Shown: positions 1-12,300 of the stretch, piece after piece | Numbering within the stretch: the stretch's first letter is position 1 | Layout of the letters: each line of letters starts with the position of its first letter | Source of the DNA: Protonemura montana | Taxonomy: Eukaryota; Arthropoda; Insecta; Plecoptera; Nemouridae | DNA length: 64,000 nucleotides | NCBI GenBank assembly: GCA_947568835.1 | Contig: OX387605.1 | Location: 9,428,418 to 9,492,417 of the forward strand | Direction of reading: 5' to 3' | Position numbers and translations under genes: made by a program | Notes under the pieces: model-generated | Told to the model about the DNA's origin: nothing | Seen by the model: the letters and a program-made list of their open reading frames with translations, nothing else | The model's database searches: none

Positions 1-178
1 TATATAATACTCAATAATAATTAGGCCTCTAAACACGGACGTCTCGTCCAGATAGTTCCAATTATAAATTAGCTCGTTACTAGTAATGATATCTGATCAA
101 AGATCATAAAGATAAATTGTCATGATCACTCAGTAGTCAGAATATTAGGTTTAGCTGGAATAAAATTGCACTTGCACT

Positions 179-319
179 TTAATTGTAAACGTCATATCCT
201 GTTTGCACTTGTGCATTTGCTTCTGGATCGGGTTTTTCCTCTTTGGTCGTATTGTATCCGATCTCGTGATATCTGATCGGATATGTCAACTGATTGCCTT
301 TATCCCACGTGTAGAGTTC
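179..319 (-). CDS. Colmedin exon 13: end of olfactomedin domain and stop
   Basis: Encodes [20 protein letters not shown], the usual last blade of the domain, followed by an acidic/polar tail ending GYDVYN and a TAA stop. Acceptor TCAACAG. No AATAAA is visible on this strand in the remaining 178 bp, so the 3' UTR probably leaves the window. Confidence 0.87.
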   Translation of the reverse strand, partial: ELYTWDKGNQLTYPIRYHEIGYNTTKEEKPDPEANAQVQTGYDVYN

Positions 320-3300
320 CTGTTGAAATAAAACACATTTATAACGATGATAAAAATTGCTAAATTTAGTTTTGCTTTCAATGGAAATTATTTTCTCTAG
401 ATAACAGATCAGTAGCCATCATTAATGGTTGCTTTGCCTATGCATCAGCAGCGAAATGTTAATAATGATTGAAGTATGCATACCATAATGCATAATTTAC
501 GGCATGCTCTGTCAGTCAAAGCCCTGTGCCGCGAGTGCGACCAACTTATGGTGGGTTTAATGGAAATGCGGCTAGTGCGTGTTTTGATGTACTACTTCGT
601 TAGGTACAGGAGCCATTACAGTGCTCCGCATTTGGTGAGGGCTGTCCACCGTTTTCCAGCCCGTATTGAAGTTACGATCTCCATAAACATTTCAATGTGT
701 TATTCTAGTCTTTAACGATGTAAATGTTTGAAGGGAAAGTGAAAACATGATAATATCTAAAGCTTTTGTTTATCAGTGCGCTGCTCATCGATTATAAAGA
801 AGTTATTTAAAAAATCACATCTATGATATATATTTTTTTGAACCACCAATTTCGAAACCACCTTTTGCCACAAAAGTTCTACAGCAAAATTTTTTGAAAT
901 TTGTGGTTCTAATGAGACATAGTTTAGGCTTTTATCCAGTCAAAATCTACTTCGGGGACCGATCGAAAAAATTAATTTACCTGAACCAGGTTTATTATGC
1001 ATGGACATTTCAACACATGGCAGACACATTCTAATCGAAAGGAAAATTTGTTATATTCCTTTCCCCTACACCCGCGAGTGTGGTCTAATCTCGCGATTCC
1101 CAAATGTCAATACACGTCCCACGCACGCTAGTGCCAAGAGCCAGCCAGTGTCTAGCAAGTTCGATTCGAACGTGTCTCCGGGAAATGCTAAGAGCTCGCC
1201 GAGCAAGTGCAAAGAAAATGACATTGATTGATAGTTTCAGCTAGGGCGCGCGAGAATCGCGGGAATACGTAACGCTGTTTGGTTCGCAAGTATTTATTTG
1301 TATTGGCACCGCAAGGAGAGCAAGACAAATAGAGGTTTTAGCCGAATAGGCGAGCTTGAAGTGAACGTCAATTACGCTGAGCAGGCGAGTGACGTTCGCG
1401 GTAGCGCTGGATGGTGCGTGAAATCATCAAGTTTTAGAGGGCCCAGGGGATGGCCTGTGTTTGTAGGACTTTGGGTGCAACGCTGATCTCTACGGCCCTA
1501 TTGCACGAACAACGGCCCCATGGGCATAGACGCCGAACCAGGCTATCCCAGCATTCGTTTTCACGTTGTTGGTACGAAATATTTTATTGCGCTACGAAAG
1601 GTTGAATTATTCCGTGTAATTTCACGTTTTTTTACATATCCTAAATAGGTTGTTATATCCAAGTCACGCATTTTAACTCTAAATTCAACTGAAATACATT
1701 TTTTTTGCTGTAGAAAATCATGGCAAACGCGAAACATGGTAAATTTGCAAACTTATTTTAGAATGACTTTTCCCATGACGTGACTTTGCACGTGGTAACG
1801 CATTATATACCGCCGGGCGTCTGCTTCAACAGCGTACGTGCGTGCTAGTGAAAGGGGGTTGATTGAAGGAAGGGTGCTATCCCACAACCAACATCACCAC
1901 CGCCGGCCCCAAACCCCAAAACAGGCACTAGAACAACAAATGGGCGCGAGCAAACAGCCGAAACTTTGATTTGCATGAAGCAGGCAGGTAGTGTATACAC
2001 ATACCTTATTTCGGTGGTTGTATCCAATCATTGTGGTCTTCCTGAACGGATTAGTGAAAGCTAGATTCACGTCCAGTAACTGATTCTTGTACAAATCGAG
2101 AGCGAATCTGTAATCGAGAAACACGGAGAGCGAACAATTTAGTAAATTGGTTAGGGGGGGTCCCGAGCTACTAGCGTTGAATTTGGCTAGCGCTCGATCC
2201 AGTTTTCATGCAAACATGATTTCACATGCTAATCAAACCGGAAAATCCATCATACGAGAACGTAAAACTCTCCAGCTTTTGTGTAATCGAAAACAATCGC
2301 ATCAGATAACACTCGAATTTTCGTTCCCTTCTCACCTTATCTTTGTATTTCTCTCTGTACAACTGTCAACTGCATACAAAACTCCGCACACGACGAACAT
2401 TTCACCAACTTTGTGATGATTTACACTTATGTTCCACATGAACTGTTTCTGCATTGTGTAGGCATCCACCTAAAACCAACAAACAACACACAGTTTCATC
2501 TATTGCATTCACTTTGATTCATACGACACCATTAAAAACTCTACATAAACAACAACTCATGCCAAAACCAATTTATACGGGCCATTGAGACAGTTTTATT
2601 TTCTCCATGACGATCTCGTAAAGCTACAAAATCCAGCAAAAATGCAATAATATACCTTCATGACAACTGTGTTATTCAAATTGGGTAATCCGTAAATGAC
2701 CCATAGGCCGTTATCGTCGACGGAAAAGTCCATGTAGTTGTGCTCTGTGGTGTACAAGAAGTTGGTGCCGTTGGTAGCTACTTGAGGCACGTCCAGTTGG
2801 TGGTAGTTGTCGGTAGCGAGATCGTATCTCAGCACCCGCGGCTGGTCGCGCTCGTTGTAGTAGAACGACCCGTTGTACACCACATGAGCATTGCCCTGGG
2901 GGGTCACAAAGTACTATATGACGAAAGCTCGGCTCAGCTAAGTTGCAGCTTTCTGAACTTTGTTGCAGCTCGGTACCAGATTTTCTCAAGAGAGTGCCGA
3001 CAGATACGATATAATGGCTTAAAAAATCTCCAACTGATCCATAGATGTTATGTGAGGGCGTATCCTGTTTGTTTATTTTTTAATTTGAATCGAGCCGTGT
3101 ATTCTACTACGCCCCCTCCCCCGTGGCGCTTTCCAAATTTAATTTATATCCTGTTATTGTACCTGAGATAAACGTTAAAGGAGCAGGCGGATAGCGTTTG
3201 AAGTGCTCACTTTCTCTTTTATGTGATCAACAGAATCGTGTGTATTAATATTTGAAACAAAAATATAAACAACAAAAGCCTCTGTCAACACTCTTCAATC

Positions 3301-6300
3301 AAAAAAGCGCTTAGCCCATCCGAAATCTAATAACATCTCCTTCTGGAATCTGCTTTGCCACAATATACATACAAAAATATATACCTTAAACGGATGGTCA
3401 AGTTTGTATTTCTTCGTGTGGGTGTTTTTCCTGTAATAAGTTTTGTTCGCAAATTCAAACAAGTGGTAGGCATCATCCTCGTTGGTCACCCAGAACTTCT
3501 CGCTGCTGACTTCGTTTCTGGGCAGGGGGTCCCGCATCCAGCTGCCGTAGTTGGCGTCCGTGAACCGATGATAGACGGGCTTGCCGACCGCATACAGCTG
3601 GCAGTCTGCGCGAACAATCAATCGGACATTTCACACCACCGAGTCTCTCAGAGTTCCAACTAAGCACTTATTTCCACCGGCAGTCGGGCGCGCAACTTTC
3701 TGGGAACGTGACCGAGTTTTTAATGTAATTATCGTGGTGTCATGTTAATTTTGCAGACGTCAAGTAGATGACTGTCAACACATTTGCGTTAAAATTTGAA
3801 TCCCGGGTATCTGTTTTGCTGCAGAGTGGTTTCTGACTACCCCACAAAATACAGAGTCTTCCTGTTTGTTAGAAAACAAGCGAAACAAGGGAAGGAAGCT
3901 ATATGGCCACATTAGCGAGAGCGGTGAGATACTCCGACGTGTTGATACAGTTGAAACTCTTGGTCACAACAGTGACATAATCATTTGTTTAAGGCGAGTT
4001 TGAAGCCATTATTGGTCTACCCAATGGTTTGATGTGTCAGCTTGTATTAACAAGAATAAGTACGTTCGTACGCTCACCCGAACTCACTTTGCGACCAGTC
4101 TTGTTATCGGACTATTTAACAACTCGGTTGCATTATTTATACATTCTGTACATGAACGAACGATTCACGTATATTTTTGTAATTTAATACCCACGTACAA
4201 CTTATTTTAACTATGGGTTAAGTAAACTTCAAGTGCTTACTCGGAGTTAAGGAAATTAAGGAAGTTCAGGAAGTTCGTTCAACAAGGAGCACGGAATCCA
4301 GAAAGAAGTTATAAATTTACCAAACTATGCAACCAGTAGCTTTCCTGCTTTAGCCTATTGCTCCATGACAGCATGTAAAGTATCCTTACCGAGGGTCCTG
4401 TTCGGAAGTCCTGGATATGTGTCGTTGTCGAACGCTCGTATTTCCATTCCCTTGACCAAGTTGAAGAGCGATATGCCGCCGTCTTGGCATTTGAACTCCT
4501 TGGCGTCCGGACACTCGGGACAGGAGACCGGCGGCGGGCATAAGTCATCGACGTCTACGTAGTCCGGCGGGGGGTGGCCGAAGACGGAGAGCCCCTGGCC
4601 CCGTGAACCCATCGTGGGGGGTAGTCGGAGCCGAGGGTCACTCTCTGAAACCATAGCAAACGCTTGGTCATATTTCTTTGCGATGTTTACTTGTGGGGGG
4701 CAGTTGGTGCTCTGTTTTGAATCTCTGGGGCGGTGACGAGCGGTGTATTATCGAAGGCGATGCAATTATTTCGTATCTAGACTGTTTTACTGGAGTTTGA
4801 TATTGACCAATTTTCTCGTTATTGTTGCGCTGTAATTTTATTTCCTTGACACCGGGGAAAAAAAATAATTAAAATTGTCAGCAGTTTTTTGACGCAATGT
4901 CGATCGTCGAAATAACTGAGCACAATGAATGCATTTTCGATTTGAAGAAGAGAGAATCTCCTCAAATAGGCAAACCGATTTCGTACCAGTCGAAATTTCG
5001 CAAGAAGATCGAGGAGGACTCGAAAGCAAGTAAAACTGGACAACGCCGCACGTTTGGATATGCCGAGGTGCCATTGGCCAAACCGACCGAGTTCCTGAAG
5101 AAGCATCAGAATAAGCCAGTCATACTCCCATTCAAGTAGGTTTATTATTAAAGCCAACGGCGAACTTGTTCAATTTTGAACGGGATTGATTAGTTTCAAA
5201 ATGAATCCTCGTAGTTAGGGGACTACTTCTATAGAATTCAATTCCCGGCTGCATTCTGGCGAAATAGATTAAATTCCATACCACAGCACTGATGAGGTAC
5301 GAACAGTTACAGAGGTGTGTAACAAATCACTCGGTACGTCACAATAAATATTGATCACTGTATTTGTTATTGATGACTTTCCCTGCAGACGAGAGCCTCC
5401 GCCCAAGGCGAAAGACCGGCAGCCAGCGCGCACAAGGTTTCCTGCTGCTCAACCAGACGCGCCAAAGAAGAACTTCCTTCGAGAGAACATCCAGAACGCA
5501 GTGCATCTAATTCCTCCGCAGCCGAAGAAGCTGGAGGTGTTCACTCGATTCGGGGCGAAGCGCCGGGTGGAGCCGGTGCTTGTCACGGAAACCCGCTATG
5601 CCAAGATGCCCAGCTTTCTGGACGAATTCAAGCCGCCCCCGCCTCCAGACATCGAGGGCCGCTTCGGCGACCCCTGCGAAGGCCTCCAGATCAACTCGGG
5701 ACCGCAGTTCGTCAGCGACGTCGAGCGACGTGAGTTGCTGGCTGGACTCAAGAGGAACTGGGACCTCAAGATGAAAGACTACAATCTGTTGCCCGTGATC
5801 ACAGACACCCTTCGTAAGATACAGAACAAGATTGATCTTGAGATGGAATTGAAGCAGTTGGAGAAAGATATCGCCACGATTGAGAAGCACCCGGTGCTCT
5901 ATGTTTTGGACGAGCGGCGAGAGTTCCGTTCCGCTTGAAATGCGCTCCAGACGGCGATTTAGCGGAATGCAGCTTTTTAACCGCCATTTTTGTAATTGTA
6001 CCATGATTGTTGACATGCTTGAAAGCACCAAAATCTGATTTAATAAAGTGCTTCTCTTGCCAGTTGCCCGTGGGAAAAAAAACTTACGTTCTGCTTTCAA
6101 ATTTAATTTAAATTCGTCCAAGTGGATTTGAGACAGGTTTGAGTAATTTCTTTTGAAATTCCTAAAAAAATACCATGGATGTTTGATACAAGCAAAAATC
6201 CTCGGACATTTTTTGTACGTTCACACAATTGTCATATTTTTACAATGCTCGCAGATATAAATTAGGCTCTTAATTTGATTGACAGTCCAGCCATTAAAAT

Positions 6301-9300
6301 TTTCCTTCACATGACGCCCAGAAAAAAAAAAAAAACATACAATTTGAATGAGTTGTATCTGCTGGAAGGGTATAGTTCGGGTGGTTGGGTGGCTATCGAT
6401 TATTTATTTTAATGGTGGTTTTAAAGGCACCTCCGAGGATTCGGAATTCGAGAAGCGAGTGGCATAAAGTAACTACCTAACACAAGGAAAACGCCAAACA
6501 AAACTTCCGCGGGTAGCAGCCGTCAGTGGCACGGTTGAAATTGTTACACGCCGCGCGTCACTTGCACGTTGGGAAACGCGTTCGAAAATCCCTCTCTTTG
6601 CCTTCTAGTGACGGCGAGTGAAACATTCCCATCCTTCAGACGCTCCGCTTCTGCTGACTATGCATCGATTCTTTATTGCATTTTTAAAAGGCCTGTGTTT
6701 TTTTTTTCTTAAACTGCCTTGTTTTCCCAACAGACTTGGGGTGGTTTTCCGGTAGCGGTCCTTCCCATGGCGCGACCAATCCGTCATTGTCAGCTGACTC
6801 GAGCACGCACATGTCCCTGAGGACCTTCTGGTCGGACACACGTGAGACTCGGAACAATTCTTGCAATGCATCTCCATCGAAGTAGAACGGTTATCGAATC
6901 CCAGGACGTGCTTGATAAATGCCGTCTCAAAAACAGGCAAGTATATCGTGCCGATAAGATCGTTCCAGAGTCCTCTCACGTCATGGAGACCGTATATTTG
7001 TCGCACATATGATGAGAACTTTTGATTTTTCCCGTACACGACAAAAAGGATATGTTTTATAGTGGAGGACATAAAAAAAAAACTTGTCATGAACTTTGAA
7101 CTATGAAGTTTCTTCGCTCAAGATTTATGAAAAGTTCAATCCTTGCCGGAAATTATATCGTCGAGTCACAGCGAATCGCATTTGTATTGCAAAGCGCATC
7201 CGCTTTAAAAGAATGAAAAAAAAAATCGTACAGATATCTCCAAATTGATATCTATTTAAGGAGCTCTACGTGACTTGTGGCGCTCATAGCAAACTTTCGA
7301 GAAGACAACAAACACGTCCTTCGTTGACAGTAAATGCCACACAGCAACATGAAATTAAACTGTGCATTTGACGGAACGTCAATATTTTGAATTTCATCTA
7401 CAGACAATACAAATGATTTGCGACGACCTCACTACTGTCTGAACCTTGTTCCGAAGACGATCCTCGTTCGTCGCTAGTCACGTCAAGCACATGCAATTGC
7501 GTGCACGTTTTGAATTAGGTTAGTTACAGAACAGCATGTGCAGCGCCGAGTGCTTCAGTTGATGCACATGCACCTCGGAAGCCCTCGACCTCTTCGTTCA
7601 AGAATCCAGCGTCGGCGGCTTTGAGACGAGGCGGAAATATATTACACCGCCCGAACGGACGCTCGTATATCATACAATTTCTGAGACTAGAAATAGTCTC
7701 TTGGAATTAATTTCAAATAATAAAAAGAAAATAGAACGTAGATCACGCCTGTAAATCAGTGTTATTGCTATTCTACAGCACATCCATATCGCCACATCCG
7801 CCTTTTTTTTGTGTAATAAAATTCGGCATCTTCGCGGAATCGGCTTACCGAAGAGCGTGAAAATCCCTCTCGTTATGCCGAGCTCGTTCTTGCAGACGCA
7901 TCGGTAGACACCAAAGTCTGCTGTACCAATCCTGGTGACGTTCAGCTGCATCTTCGCCTTGTAGCGTCCCTGTTCCCTGTAATCCATGCGATACTTGTCG
8001 CTGGGTTCCAGAAGACGGTCTTCCCCGCGGTCCGGCGAGTCGTCGGCTTTTTCCCAATATCGGACCGCTTCTGGGTACGCCTCCACCTCACACTCCATCA
8101 CTGCCGTCGAGCCGTTCGCCACCCCCAGCATCTGGTTCTGGATGCGAATCAGCGGCGAGACTGTCGACAAATCGGTAAAAGGGGGGGGGGGGGAGGGGGG
8201 GGGGGATCTCGTTACAGTTTCATATGAGACGCCATAAGACAAGTTGCATCTGGTGGCTAAAAGCATGGTCATTATCGTCCTTTCAAATAAGATTAAAATA
8301 ATGCAGCAAAGTGCTTTTTTATTGTTGGGGGGTGGGGGTTAACGTTGACATGCTTTCATGAATTTCTACTGGAAAAAATATAAAATTGGAGAAGCTTTCT
8401 GCTTTTTCCAGATCACAGCTGAAGCCAAACAAATTCGCTTAATGTTCATACGTTATACGTGAACTCAAAGTTGCGCCTAACATTTTTTTAGCTTCCGTGC
8501 AATTCGAACGAGTCTCTTATTTGTTTCGTTTGCGAATGGCTAGCGCAGGCTGGCGTAGCCACCTTCCTATCTGATTCAGACAAGTTGAATAATTCCCGAA
8601 AGAGATGTGCAAATTAATTGGTTCCTCGCGACCGCCGGAGCAGGTGACGGAGCGGAGTCAGTGAAACAAGCTACGCGACAAGGGAACTGGGAAGGAGAGT
8701 TTCCTTCCTTGTCGTGGACATAATTATACCGGGTCGAACTGCGGAGATTATCTCATCTATGAGAGTGGTGTTTATATTAAGGGGATCAACGGGTGACTGA
8801 GGGTGGAGGGTGGAGTGTTGTAACTAACATCATACTCACAGTGTACTTCCAGTTTGAAAGTTTGATTGGCTTGTGGCGGGACCCCGTTGTCTGCGATGCA
8901 CAGGTACGAGCCCATGTGTCCCCTGTTGATGCGGGTGATGTTGAGTGTATGTCCCGACACGGACACAGCTGCAACGCAAGGCGATAGGAAATGGATTCGG
9001 TGACAAACGGCCATGTAAACTGATCGGCTTCGATTGGGTGTCCATTGATAAATTCGTCATCCGACAAATTGACTCTAATTTGTAAACCAAAAACGTAACG
9101 GCTGATAAAATGCAATTTTTTTTTATTTACTTTCGTGCCAGATACAGTATAGCTAGAGGTAAGAGTGATCGACCGAAGCCAAAGAAATCCTAGCACCTCA
9201 GAATGGATTGGAAAATCACGGTCATTATTCTTGACTCGCACTATATCCAATGGCAGCTAGCCAATATCCACTAGACGTCCAACGTAATGAAATATGGAGA

Positions 9301-12300
9301 GATCATTGAGAGCAATTTATCTCCCTAGAATGGAATGGCACACAGAGAGGAATAGAGAGAGAGAAAGGGAGTTGGAAGGAGAGACGAAAGTGCAGCTCCA
9401 CCGCCAAACTAAAACAGGTACGTCAGCCATCGATAGACATGTTTACTGTGTTTTCTGAGGGTATAATGTACATCGAGTACAAATTAGAGGGGATTACAGC
9501 GAACAAGGATCCGGCAAGGGAAATGTGGCGCTGATGGTACGCGAAATATTTACAACTTAGGAGAAATTTTAATTAATTTGGCAGGTGCACTCAGTCTGTG
9601 GCATAGTTGTGTATTTGATTATCTTGGATATCCATTTATTATATTCTTCGAAGGAAAAGTAAACATGGAAACTGAGAAGATATTTTAAAATTAATTCGTC
9701 AATTTTTAAAATCACTGATAGCACTAGTTTATTTCTAAAAATAAAGCCATTGGGTATTGCTTGAGGTTTTGAAGCGACTTGCATTCCTCTCTTGTGCATT
9801 CTGGTCTAAAGATTTCAAGTCGGTGCGTAACATCATTACAAATCGCACGCAATGAAACGCACAGCGCGAACATCAGCTGAACGACATAAAAGCCCGGAGA
9901 GTCCAACCCTTACCTTGCCACGCTCCCATCGGGATCGGCGATCCGTCCATTTTCCTCCACTCGACGTTGGGATGAGGCGTTCCCGACGCGGCACAACGCA
10001 TCCTCACGTTGTCTCCCTCGTGCACGGTTATCAATTGGGGTAGTTGCGGATACATGGGTATTGCACCTAGCGCGAAAACACACACACACACACACTAGAG
10101 TTATAAATCATTGCCACTTCGCTTTTCCACGATCCAGCATTGTCGGTCCAGTCCCCGGTTAATACGGGTAATAACACGGGGGAGGCGACGTGAAGTATCA
10201 CGGACATAAGCTGTCGGATGTCGGATGAGTCCGCCGTCGCACGGTCGTAATCAGTAATCAGTGTTAGCTATCTCGCGATTTATGACTACGGTCACTCATT
10301 ATGAGTAATAAACGATGTTTTGGTCGAATGTGAAATTCGGGTTTTTGGGCGGTTAGAGAGATGTTATAATTGGGGATTGCAAGTTTTTTTTTAGGATTCT
10401 AGTATGGGAATGATCTAATCAGAGACCCGGTACCGTAGAAAAGCCAGAAAGTAATTATCCTAAAAAGTTAAATTACCTATATTTAATTTTATTCTAGCTT
10501 CGTTTTTAGAAGTTCATTATCTTACCGCCGTGTTTCTCAGAATTTACCATTAAGCCAAATAAGTAGTAGACCACTTGGTTTCGAGGCGCAGTAATTCAGC
10601 GAGAAGTGCACTTATTTCTTTCACAGAACGTCTGTTACTTTTACCGTGTCTGCAATAACAAGTTTAATGAAACCACGGACCGTTTGAAAGTAGCAATAAG
10701 TTAAGTGGAAAGCGCAATAAATAAAAGTATACCATCTCTTACATGCACCATGGTTACAAAAAAGATTCACGTATTTATTCGGTAATTTCGGAGCAGTTTG
10801 CGTTTAGCACTGCTCGTTGCTGCTGACAGAAAAGCCCCTGTAAATTCTTCAGACTCCTGACAGATTAATAGGCTGTGTTATTGCGAAGAATTTAAATGGA
10901 ACAGAGAAGCCACCTGAATCTGAAATGCCTTGCAAGTCGGCGCATTCATCGGATATAATACCTTTGTTCTGATGGATAACTCTACCAAGTGGTTTGTTAA
11001 TATTCTCGCTATCTAATAAAACACTAGCAAGGTATTAACATCCAGGTCGATAACGATAGCACCAGGGAATGAATTAAACATGTCTAAAGTTTAATGTTTC
11101 CTTCGACAAAGAAAGAGAGAACGCAAAAAAAAAAATAACTTTTATATCTGTGTTGAGTTTTATTTTGCGATTCCTCAACGGAGTTTTCCCACAGGGATTT
11201 TCATTAGCTTTTTCTCTCCATTCTCCGACCGCAACATTTCCGTTACATCCTACCGTGATCCTACATCCTACACCACCATTTCAGCTAGTGTTGACTTCCA
11301 CAGAAATCTTTCACGCACCAGCGATTGATGGCGGGATGAGCAGTTCATTGCTGATCGTTCCATTCTTCTTGACCGTCCAAGCGTTGATTCCAGGTATTCC
11401 AGGCTCCCCGTTTGTTCCAGACTTGCCCGGGCGTCCACGAGGTCCGGTCAGACCTAAAACAGTAACAGTGTTTATTCTTTCCATCTGTACCCTGTGTCCG
11501 GAAAGGCGGAAAAGTCCAGTCAGTTGTCTTTACATTAGCTATGCCTCTTTCGCTAAGGCTCGATGCTTGAATGAACAGTGGTCCAGTTTCCATGCAAATG
11601 CTGTTATAAGGATTTTAGAATACAATAGCGGAACTTTCCCGATTTTATCAAATTTCATTGTTTTGTTTTGAGATAAGCAATCCGTTTCTATAGTGTGAAA
11701 GTATATTGTATACTTAAAAATAAAATTTTCTACACCAATAATTCACGGTTTTCCCAGCGTTGCGCTGTATTATTTCTCAAAAGAATAATGTTTTGAATCG
11801 GGTGTGGTGTAAATCCCCTTTAAGCACCACCTAGCAAAAAAATCTAATATCTATTCTTTCGAAAACGCGAATTCACCACCGCATTACTTAACGGTGTGAC
11901 AATCCAAACGATCTCTCGTTTTTTGCCAATATTTAATACACTCAGTTGCTGCAAGCGTCGGTGCCACGTATCGCTACCGCCTTTCGTATTTGGTCCCATT
12001 TTAGGTAACTATCGCTGTGCGATCGGTCCGTGAACTTGTTACGGGCGGTTTTAAAATCTGAAAATTCACAAGGGCATTCAATTTACGGCCTGTTTTTGTT
12101 CAGAGTGACTGGTCCTTCTGAACAGTGCTCCAAACCTTTAAAGCTATAATAACTGGCTTTCAATGGAGGGGTTTTAAATCGCTTGAAACGCAGTCCGCCT
12201 GGGACAGCTTGCAGTATTAAAGGGGTTATCTCCTAATCCTTGATCATTTAGCGTTGTGACGTGCATTCTGCAGGGATTATGAAAACTGAAAACAATGATA

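Noticed and set aside
5351-5388. Enkurin starting at an ATG at 5351
   Set aside because: These bases are the 3' end of the intron. The upstream exon (4897-5135) splices in phase and restores the conserved enkurin N-terminus.
11150-11671. 173-codon plus-strand frame containing proline-rich [14 protein letters not shown]
   Set aside because: It is the antisense of colmedin exon 4, where Gly-X-Y codons read as Pro-rich sequence on the other strand.
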